The notes under the pieces were generated by a model. It was given only the letters and a program-made list of their open reading frames with translations. It had not been told where the DNA came from and searched no databases. Source: Verrucomicrobiota bacterium (GTDB lineage: Bacteria > Verrucomicrobiota > Verrucomicrobiia > Limisphaerales > AV2). Taken from it: a DNA stretch of 20,347 bases. The position numbers and the translations under genes are program-made. The stretch spans positions 1-20,347 of the forward strand of contig QHPA01000233.1 of NCBI GenBank assembly GCA_003218935.1. The letters run 5' to 3'. Of the stretch, positions 8,236-14,653 are shown piece by piece (the stretch's first letter is position 1; each line of letters starts with the position of its first letter).

Positions 8236-8967
8236 ATGGAAGCAGCGAAAACAAATTCCAATCCGGTGGAGACCAAACTCCATTTCCTCGACTACTGGCG
8301 CATTATTCGCATTCGGAAGACGGTCATTCTGGCCGTGTTCCTTCTGGTGGTTTTGACGACGACGGCGGTGACGTTCATTTTGCCGGAATCGTGGTCCAGC
8401 ACGGTCCGCATTGCGGTGGAGAAGGACGTTTCCGACATTAATCCGATCGGGTTCGCGCAGAACAATTCAGCTTACGACCCGTTCTTCATCCAGACCGAAT
8501 TTGAGAAGATTCGCTCCAGGAAAGTGCTCTACAAAGTGATCGAGAATCTGAAGCTCAACGAAAGATGGGGCGAGCGGTACAACAACAATATCCCGCTAAA
8601 GACGCCTGAAACCTTCGATATATTGCAAGGAAAAATTGATGTGCGGCAGACGCGCAACACGAGCCTCATTGAAATCCGTGTTTACAGCGACGCGAAGGAG
8701 AAGGAGAACCCGGCGCAAGAAGCGGCGGAGATCGCCAATAAAATCGCGAGCGTCTATCGAGACACCCGGTTGGAGTTAAAACAGGAGATGTCCAGGAAAG
8801 GCATCAAAGTATTGAAGGAGGAACTGCAGCAAAATGACGAGAAGGTCAAAGCGGCTGAGGTCGATGTCGATCAATTGCGCAAGGAATACAAGATTTCAGA
8901 CGTTCAACCGGAAGGCGCCTATGCCTATTCCACCCTGGAGCCGCAAAGAAAGGCGAGTCCGAACTAA
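8236..8967 (+). CDS. Wzc-type polysaccharide copolymerase/tyrosine autokinase, N-terminal part (frameshifted)
   Basis: The 243-residue frame is the Wzz domain of a polysaccharide copolymerase. It has a cytoplasmic start with FLDYWRIIRIRK, a first membrane helix (TVILAVFLLVVLTTTAVTFIL, about residues 32-52), then a periplasmic region turning into coiled coil (residues 170-230). It breaks off after AYSTLEPQ with a few wrong-frame residues and TAA. The reading continues in the -1 frame from about 8949 as KKGESELRKSILTA and on into the kinase half. Both halves together (8236-10346) would give about 703 residues, somewhat short of the 730 or so usual for the family. Wzc-like proteins control chain length and export of capsule/exopolysaccharide at the inner membrane. 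Either the gene is broken, the assembly has an error here, or the frame is recoded. Confidence 0.85.
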   Translation: MEAAKTNSNPVETKLHFLDYWRIIRIRKTVILAVFLLVVLTTTAVTFILPESWSSTVRIAVEKDVSDINPIGFAQNNSAYDPFFIQTEFEKIRSRKVLYKVIENLKLNERWGERYNNNIPLKTPETFDILQGKIDVRQTRNTSLIEIRVYSDAKEKENPAQEAAEIANKIASVYRDTRLELKQEMSRKGIKVLKEELQQNDEKVKAAEVDVDQLRKEYKISDVQPEGAYAYSTLEPQRKASPN

Positions 8968-9014
8968 GAAAGTCGATCCTGACTGCAATCAATGATGAGC
9001 TGCTTTCAAAGCTG

Positions 9015-10346
9015 ATGATAGATCTTTCCACCACCGAGGCCAACCTGGCCAAGTTGAAGGAGACTTTGGGCCCTCAAAATTCAGATTTCAAGGCTATGGC
9101 CGCAGTGCAGGCGAACCTGGATGACAACATCAACCAGCGGATTAAAGGCATCCTGGCGGGATTGAAGGTGAAGGTCGATGCTTTCAGGTTGCATCTGGAC
9201 AGCCTGGCCAGCGCGGTTGACCACGCCCGGACGAACGACGCATTCATGACGGAACAATACCGCCCTTATTTCGCAGCAAAACGCAGGCTGGACGATCTGC
9301 AAAAGCTTCGCGACGCGGTGCATTTGCGGATTTTGCAGGAAACCGTGGACGCCGCGCTGCCAAAAACTTCCATTGTGGAAATCACCGACCAGGCTGAGCC
9401 AGGTCGGAAACCGGTCAGCCCCAGCTTCAAATTGAATATTGCGCTGGGAATCATCGTGGGACTGATTGTGGGCATCAGTCTCGCATTTTTCATTGAGTAT
9501 CTCGACACCAGCGTGAAGACGATTGACGATGTGGAACGTGCTTTGCAGGCGCCGGTGTTGGGCGTCATTCCACAGAACGTCAGTTCTCTTATTCTGGAGG
9601 GCTCGGAGAGTCCGCATGCGGAGGCTTATCGGGTGCTCCGCACGAACGTTCTGTTTTCGCGCAAGCGCGAGGACGCCAACAGCCTCACGGTGGTCAGCGG
9701 CGGCGCCGGCGAAGGCAAGTCAACAACGATTTTCAATCTGGCGGTGGTCTTCGCTCAAAACGGCCAGCGCGCATTGCTGGTGGACTCCGACCTGCGGCGG
9801 CCCAGCTTGCACAAGCTGTTGAACGTCTCCAATTCGGTCGGGCTGACCAGCTATCTGCTGCGGCAAAACACACTGGAAGAGGTGATTCAAACCACCAGCA
9901 TTCCAACCCTGGACTTCCTGCCCAGTGGAAAATTGCCAAGCAGCTCGCTGGGAATCCTGAATTCCACCCAGATGAAGGATTTCATCAAAGAAGCAAAGCG
10001 GCGTTATGACTTTGTCTTCTTCGATTCGCCGCCGATCATGGGCGTGAGCGACGCCTCCATTCTCGCGAGCGAAGTGGACCTGTCGTTGCTGGTGATACAG
10101 TATCGCAAGTATCCGCAGGCGATGACGATTCGGGCCAAGCAAATGGTCGAGAAAGTGGGCGGGGCCTTGCTGGGTGTCGTATTGAACAACATCAACATTT
10201 CGCAAGATTCATATTACTACTACTACAGCGGCTACTACTACGATTATTACGCCAAGCGGGAGGAGGAACCTCCAGCCAAGAACAACGGCGAAAAGAAAAA
10301 GCCCGCCGGCGAGCGCGCCCAGCTCGATCTCAAGCAAAAATATTGA
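9015..10346 (+). CDS. Wzc-type tyrosine autokinase (BY-kinase), C-terminal part (frameshifted)
   Basis: From Met at 9015 this gives 443 residues, but homologous sequence runs back in the same frame to about 8949. It contains the descending coiled coil, the pre-membrane PGRKPVSPS motif, a second membrane helix (about 137-160), and a cytoplasmic BY-kinase domain. That domain shows Walker A SGGAGEGKST (228-237), Walker A' LLVDSDLRRP (Asp257, Asp259) and Walker B FVFFDSPP (Asp337). A C-terminal cluster of ten tyrosines (residues 400-412, blocks of five, three and two) is the expected autophosphorylation tail, followed by a Lys/Glu-rich end. In known systems cycles of tail phosphorylation set polymer length. 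All catalytic motifs are intact, which argues that the kinase half is, or was until recently, under selection. Confidence 0.88.
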   Translation: MIDLSTTEANLAKLKETLGPQNSDFKAMAAVQANLDDNINQRIKGILAGLKVKVDAFRLHLDSLASAVDHARTNDAFMTEQYRPYFAAKRRLDDLQKLRDAVHLRILQETVDAALPKTSIVEITDQAEPGRKPVSPSFKLNIALGIIVGLIVGISLAFFIEYLDTSVKTIDDVERALQAPVLGVIPQNVSSLILEGSESPHAEAYRVLRTNVLFSRKREDANSLTVVSGGAGEGKSTTIFNLAVVFAQNGQRALLVDSDLRRPSLHKLLNVSNSVGLTSYLLRQNTLEEVIQTTSIPTLDFLPSGKLPSSSLGILNSTQMKDFIKEAKRRYDFVFFDSPPIMGVSDASILASEVDLSLLVIQYRKYPQAMTIRAKQMVEKVGGALLGVVLNNINISQDSYYYYYSGYYYDYYAKREEEPPAKNNGEKKKPAGERAQLDLKQKY

Positions 10347-10383
10347 TTGTTGTTCGCGGCTGCTCCGCTAAGCATTTTCGGAG

Positions 10384-11016
10384 ATGAATTCGTCGCTTAA
10401 AATCAGCCTGCGGTGTTTTCTTTTGACGCTTGCCGCCCTGACGTTCACCCTGCTGACTGGATGCGGAACCGCTCAATACGCCTTCCCGGATGCGGCAGGC
10501 GGCCAGACCAATCACGTGTCGCCGCCGAACCTTTCGCCCGACCTGCTTCGAACGGGCGACCGCATCACCATCACTTTCGCCGGCACGCCCACTCTGCTGG
10601 AGAAACACGAAGAACAGATTCGCGAGGACGGCTTTATCTACCCTCCTTTGCTGCGTCTCCCGATCATGGCGGCCGGAAAAACCATCGGCCAACTGCAGGA
10701 CGAGCTTCAGAGGTTGTATGTCCCCGATTATTTCAAGGCCGCGACCGTGACGGTCAAAAGGCAGGAGAGCTATTTCTTCGTTGGCGGCCGGGTCAAAAAC
10801 GGCGGGCAGAAGGCGTATTTGTCCGAGATGACCGTGCTCAAAGCGATTCAAGCCGCAGGCGACTTTGATGAATATGCAAACCGCAAGAACGTTCAGATTA
10901 TCCGCGCGGACGGTCGGAAGGAAACTGAGAATTGCGCCAAGGCCCTGAAGAACCCCAAACTGGATAAGCCGATTTATCCCGGCGATCAAATCATCGTTCC
11001 GCAGCGGTGGTATTGA
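10384..11016 (+). CDS. Polysaccharide export lipoprotein, Wza/SLBB type
   Basis: The 210-residue product has a lipoprotein signal (hydrophobic stretch, then lipobox LLTGC with Cys27) and should be anchored in the outer membrane. The Poly_export domain begins SPDLLRTGDRITITFAGTP and contains EDGFIYPPLLRLPIMAAGKT. An SLBB-like part follows: SYFFVGGRVKNGGQKAYLSEMTVLKAIQAAGGF-like sequence, then PGDQIIVPQRWY at the end. Wza-type proteins form the periplasmic/outer-membrane exit channel that works with the Wzc copolymerase, whose gene lies 37 bp upstream. It is short, with one SLBB unit, and lacks the C-terminal membrane-spanning helix of E. coli Wza. The neighbouring beta-barrel at 6907 may supply the outer-membrane part; that is inference. 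The next gene begins immediately after its TGA. Confidence 0.9.
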   Translation: MNSSLKISLRCFLLTLAALTFTLLTGCGTAQYAFPDAAGGQTNHVSPPNLSPDLLRTGDRITITFAGTPTLLEKHEEQIREDGFIYPPLLRLPIMAAGKTIGQLQDELQRLYVPDYFKAATVTVKRQESYFFVGGRVKNGGQKAYLSEMTVLKAIQAAGDFDEYANRKNVQIIRADGRKETENCAKALKNPKLDKPIYPGDQIIVPQRWY

Positions 11017-11406
11017 ATGGTGCAACTCAAAGTTCTTTCCGGCAAACAGGCGGGCGCTGTCACGGTGGCCCGCCGTTTTCCTTTTATCGTCGGGCGCGAT
11101 GCTTCAGCAAATCTTCGGCTGGAAGAGGAGGGCGTTTGGGAGCGGCATTTAGAACTGGATTTGCAGATGCCGGAAGGGTTCGTGTTGATAGTCCATCCTC
11201 AAGCGAGGGCGACCGTCAATGATCAGCCGGTTCAACAGGCCCTTTTGCGAAATGGCGATTTGATCGGGGTTGGCACGGTGAAGATTCGATTTTGGTTGAG
11301 CGAAACCCGCCAAATGGGTCTGCGGCCGCGCGAGCTCCTCACCTGGGCCGCCCTGGCGGCCTTATGCGCCGGACAGGTCGCTTTGATTTACGCGCTGCTC
11401 CGCTGA
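11017..11406 (+). CDS. Small tail-anchored FHA-domain protein with degenerate phosphothreonine site
   Basis: The 129-residue protein consists of a forkhead-associated-like beta-sandwich (about residues 2-95) and one C-terminal membrane helix (about 106-127) ending LLR, so the domain should face the cytoplasm. FHA hallmarks present are FIVGRDASANLRL (Gly26-Arg27), a His44 and TVND (Asn68). The Ser-Arg of the usual S-R-x-H motif is replaced by Trp41-Glu42, so classical phosphothreonine binding is doubtful. The ATG abuts the TGA of the wza-type gene (11014-11016), which implies co-translation. Position in an operon with a tyrosine autokinase and export channel suggests a docking or assembly role at the inner membrane. 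No Ser/Thr kinase is in the window. The fold call rests on motif spacing and is reasonably sure; the partner is unknown. Confidence 0.72.
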   Translation: MVQLKVLSGKQAGAVTVARRFPFIVGRDASANLRLEEEGVWERHLELDLQMPEGFVLIVHPQARATVNDQPVQQALLRNGDLIGVGTVKIRFWLSETRQMGLRPRELLTWAALAALCAGQVALIYALLR

Positions 11407-11546
11407 TTCGGCTGTCGGCGGGGCGGCACTCGCGCCGATGTTAAAGAAGCCTTGACCACCTCTGAATTCACGCTAAATGAATGGCGGCCCATGCAAAAGA
11501 GTCCTTGATGAGCTTGCGAAGAAAATCCTGGCCACTCGTTGAACTT

Positions 11547-12377
11547 ATGAAAAACAAATTCATTCCAAATTCCATAGCCTGTTTGTTCGCTCTGTTCTGC
11601 GCCTTTTTGGTTTCAACGCAGGCGGCGACGCCCAGAAAGCTTCTCGTGGTGACCGTGACCAAAGGTTTTCGACATAGTTCCATTCCCACCGCGGAAAAAA
11701 TCCTGGGCGAACTCGGACAAAAGAGCGGCGCGTTCACCGTGGAGTACGTCCGCAACGATCAGGAAATGGCGGAGAAAATGACCTCCACGGCACTCAAGCA
11801 ATACGATGGTTTCATCTTCGCCAATACGACCGGCATCCTGCCGCTTCCGGACAAAGAGGCGTTCCTGAGCGAAATCAAGTCCGGCAAGGCGTTCATCGGA
11901 ATGCACTCGGCCAGTGACACGTTTCACGGGCAGGACGCCATTGACCCTTACATCGAAATGCTTGGCGGCGAGTTTCAGACCCACCACGCCCAGGTCAGGG
12001 TGGATTGCCTCAACCAGGACAGGAACCATCCCGCGACGCGTCACCTGGACGCCACGTTCACGGTCTTCGACGAGATTTATCTGTTCAAAAACTTTCATCG
12101 CGATCAAGTGCACGGGCTCCTGACGCTCAACGCGCACCCAAACGAAAAGACACCCGGCGATTATCCGGTTGCGTGGTGCAAAATGTACGGCCAGGGCCGC
12201 GTCTTCTACACCTCGCTCGGCCATCGCGAAGACATTTGGGATCCGGGTTGGGCGGACAAAAACGGCAACCGTGAAAACGCTCGCGAAGTCAGCGAGGCTT
12301 ATCAAAAGCATATTCTTGGCGGCATCAAATGGGCGCTCGGCCTGGAAAAGGGAGACGCCAATCCGCAAGCAAAGTAA
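11547..12377 (+). CDS. Exported ThuA-domain protein
   Basis: The 276-residue protein starts with a signal peptide (MKNKFIPNSIACLFALFCAFLVSTQA). An in-frame ATG exists at 11481, but the 22 residues before Met at 11547 would precede the signal sequence, so 11547 is preferred. The mature part is a ThuA/trehalose-utilisation fold: KLLVVTVTKGFRHSSIPTAE at its start, IGMHSASDTF with DPYIEMLGGEFQTHHAQ in the middle, and YPVAWCKMYGQGRVFYTSLGH near the end. ThuA proteins resemble class I amidotransferases without the catalytic Cys. Some act in oxidation of disaccharides, but the reaction is not settled. In PVC-group genomes they commonly sit next to Gfo/Idh/MocA oxidoreductases, as here, pointing to periplasmic sugar metabolism. 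Confidence 0.88.
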   Translation: MKNKFIPNSIACLFALFCAFLVSTQAATPRKLLVVTVTKGFRHSSIPTAEKILGELGQKSGAFTVEYVRNDQEMAEKMTSTALKQYDGFIFANTTGILPLPDKEAFLSEIKSGKAFIGMHSASDTFHGQDAIDPYIEMLGGEFQTHHAQVRVDCLNQDRNHPATRHLDATFTVFDEIYLFKNFHRDQVHGLLTLNAHPNEKTPGDYPVAWCKMYGQGRVFYTSLGHREDIWDPGWADKNGNRENAREVSEAYQKHILGGIKWALGLEKGDANPQAK

Positions 12378-12524
12378 GGCGCGTGTCTGCCTGTCTATCA
12401 GTGCACAAAAGAATTGCCCAAAGATTTCAAATAACCCAAACAGGCCGAACATCGACCACCGCCTGGCGCAGGAGACATTAACTTTGTCTTCTGTCGGTTG
12501 GGTGGTTAAAGAACCTGTCCCCGT

Positions 12525-13886
12525 ATGAACAAGAACGAAACCGCCGAACTGAACCGCCGCGATTTTCTTAAGGAGGGTTCTTTTGCGACCTTGATGACCA
12601 TGCTGGGGGGCGTGGAATTGATCACCCGCGCGCCGGTCCAGGCCGCCGATCTCGCAACCCTGGTCCCGTTTCAGGTCAAGTGCGCCGTGATTGGTCTGGG
12701 CAACTGGGGCCGCGAAATCATCGCGACTTTGTCACGGCTTAAAACGGCCCAACTCACGGCGGTCTGCGACACCTATCCCGCCTCGTTGAAACGGGCCGCC
12801 AACTCCGCGCCCAACGCAAAAGGCCTGGACGATTACCGGAAAATTTTGGACGACAAGGAAGTCCAGGCCGTGGTCATCGCCACGCCGACGCATCAGCACC
12901 GAGAAATCGCCATCGCCGCGTTGCAGGCGGGCAAGCACGTTTATTGCGAAGCGCCACTCGCCAACAACATTGAGGATGCCAAAGCGATCGCGCTTGCGGC
13001 CAAATCCGCGCGCAAACAGGTTTTCCAGGCTGGCCTGCAAACGCGCTCGGACCCGCAACGCCGTTTTCTGCTGGATTTCATCCGCGCCGGGGCGTCGGGC
13101 AAAGCGGTCAAGGCCCACGCGCAATGGCATAAGAAGCAAAGCTGGCGCATGGCTTCCCCCAATCCCGCCCGCGAGCGCGAACTGAACTGGCGCCTGAGCA
13201 AAGAGACGTCGCCCGGACTGGTCGGTGAAATCGGCATCCACCAGATCGACGCGATGTCGTGGTTTTTGAACGGGCGCCCAGTCTCCGTGACCGGCTTCGG
13301 TTCGATCATGCAATGGAAGGACGGACGCGACGTGCCCGACACCGTGGAAGCCGTCTTTGAATATCCCGGCGGGGCGCATTTGACCTACCAGTGCACGCTG
13401 GCCAACTCTTTCGATGCCGATTATGAAATGCTTTACGGCACGGACGCCGCCATCATGATGCGGGGCAACAAGGCCTGGATGTTCAAGGAAGTGGACTCGC
13501 CGTTGCTCGGCTGGGAGGTTTACGCGCGCAAAGACCAGTTCTACAAGGAAACCGGCATCGCGCTGATCGCGAACGCGACGAAGTTGACGAACCTGACCGA
13601 AAAGGCGACCGACGAAGCTGCTTACATGACCAAGCCGCTCTATTTCGCATTGGAATCCTTCCTCACCAACGTCAACACCGTCAGCTCGGCAGTTGAAGAT
13701 TTTTCGGCCACGTTCGATGTCAACGACAAGGCGGCTTTGGAAAAGTATATCTCGGAAATCAAACTGCAGCCCGCGGCGGGTTATCAGGAAGGCTTTGAAG
13801 CTACCGCTCTGGCCATCAAGGCCAACGAAGCCGTCGTTAATGGGCAAAAAGTGGCGTTGCCAAAGGAAGGGTTTGAATTGGCTTGA
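12525..13886 (+). CDS. Gfo/Idh/MocA-family oxidoreductase with twin-arginine-type leader
   Basis: The 453-residue protein has an N-terminal NRRDFLKEG motif followed by a hydrophobic stretch and an APVQAA cleavage-like site, so it is probably exported folded by the Tat system. The Rossmann fold begins CAVIGLGNWGREI (Gly57, Gly59, Gly62) and continues with AVCDTYP and VVIATPTHQHREIAIAALQAGKHVYCEAPL. The usual Glu-Lys-Pro of this family reads Glu142-Ala143-Pro144. The C-terminal substrate domain (from about 180) includes GEIGIHQIDAMSWFLNGRP and is of full length. Family members oxidise or reduce sugars or cyclitols with NAD(P). The ThuA gene upstream and yceI downstream make a small exported module. 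The substrate is unknown, and the 147-bp gap before it shows nothing definite. Confidence 0.9.
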   Translation: MNKNETAELNRRDFLKEGSFATLMTMLGGVELITRAPVQAADLATLVPFQVKCAVIGLGNWGREIIATLSRLKTAQLTAVCDTYPASLKRAANSAPNAKGLDDYRKILDDKEVQAVVIATPTHQHREIAIAALQAGKHVYCEAPLANNIEDAKAIALAAKSARKQVFQAGLQTRSDPQRRFLLDFIRAGASGKAVKAHAQWHKKQSWRMASPNPARERELNWRLSKETSPGLVGEIGIHQIDAMSWFLNGRPVSVTGFGSIMQWKDGRDVPDTVEAVFEYPGGAHLTYQCTLANSFDADYEMLYGTDAAIMMRGNKAWMFKEVDSPLLGWEVYARKDQFYKETGIALIANATKLTNLTEKATDEAAYMTKPLYFALESFLTNVNTVSSAVEDFSATFDVNDKAALEKYISEIKLQPAAGYQEGFEATALAIKANEAVVNGQKVALPKEGFELA

Positions 13887-13938
13887 AAGGATTCAGTCGA
13901 ATGGTTGCATGGTAAATTCGAAAGAGGAGAAGTATCTC

Positions 13939-14559
13939 ATGAAAAAAAACTGTTTTCTACTCGTTGGAACGCTTGCGTTGCTCCCCGTTTCCTTGCGCGC
14001 CGCCGAAGACTGGGTCCGATACAACGCCGTGCCCAACAGCAGCAAGGTCAAAGTGGACGGCACTTCCACTCTTCATGATTGGTCGGTCGGAAGCACGGCG
14101 CTCGGCGGTTACGTCGAGTTCGATCCGGCCTTCGACCTTGCCAAACCGGCGTTGGGCAAGATCAACGCGCACTGCGACGTGAGAATCTTCGTCCGCCAGT
14201 TGAAGAGCGACAAGACCGACATGGACAACGTGATGTATGACTCGATGAAAGAAAAGGACCACCGGCGGATCGATTACCGCCTCTCGGAAATGGTGCTCAA
14301 AGAAGCACCCAAATCGCCTGATGCTCCGTTTCTCTTCGACACGAAAGGCGAGTTGATCGTGGCAGGCGTGACGAACAAAGTTCAGATGCCGGTGACCATG
14401 GTTCGTGTCGGCGCGGACAAACTGAAGTTCGCCGGTTCCACCTCGGTGAAGATGACCAGTTTCGGCATCGCGCCGCCGACGAAGCTGGGAGTATTTTCGA
14501 CCGGCGACGATGTGAAGCTCAGTTTCGAGTGGTTGACCGCGAGGAAAGAGCAAAAGTAG
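13939..14559 (+). CDS. Exported YceI-family lipid-binding-like protein
   Basis: The start at 13939 is supported by a strong Shine-Dalgarno site (gaggaga, 13924-13930) eight bases upstream and by a signal peptide (MKKNCFLLVGTLALLPVSLRA). The frame is open further upstream, but that part overlaps the oxidoreductase gene and makes no sense. The 206 residues carry the YceI pattern: YNAVPNSSKVKVDGTSTLHDW at the start, a block of beta-strands with DMDNVMYDSMKEKDHRRIDY, then GELIVAGVTNKVQMPVTM and the SVKMTSFGIAPP region typical of the calycin-like barrel. Members bind isoprenoid-type lipids or stress-related ligands in the periplasm. The terminal TAG shares its last base with a palindromic repeat, and uvrC converges from the other side. 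Confidence 0.9.
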   Translation: MKKNCFLLVGTLALLPVSLRAAEDWVRYNAVPNSSKVKVDGTSTLHDWSVGSTALGGYVEFDPAFDLAKPALGKINAHCDVRIFVRQLKSDKTDMDNVMYDSMKEKDHRRIDYRLSEMVLKEAPKSPDAPFLFDTKGELIVAGVTNKVQMPVTMVRVGADKLKFAGSTSVKMTSFGIAPPTKLGVFSTGDDVKLSFEWLTARKEQK

Positions 14560-14642
14560 GACAGGCGTCTCGCCTGTCCCCGTTGGAGTCGGAGGGACGG
14601 CCTGCCGACGTCCCTGAAATTGGGCCGGCAACATGCCGGCCC
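14559..14642. repeat. Three palindromes filling the convergent yceI-uvrC gap
   Basis: Hairpin 1 has perfect 9-bp arms (14559-14567 and 14571-14579, loop tct), and its first base is the last base of the yceI TAG stop. Hairpin 2 has 6-bp arms at 14593-14598 and 14610-14615. Hairpin 3 has perfect 9-bp arms (14622-14630 and 14634-14642, loop aca). None has a T-run, but strong hairpins between converging genes could stop transcription both ways. They look like interspersed palindromic repeats of the REP type. Confidence 0.75.
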
Positions 14643-14653
14643 TCCCGGAAACT

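Noticed and set aside
8941..8955. Programmed -1 ribosomal frameshift in wzc
   Set aside because: No canonical X-XXY-YYZ heptamer in the proper frame, only an AAAG tetramer, and residues seem to be missing as well; mutation or assembly error is simpler.
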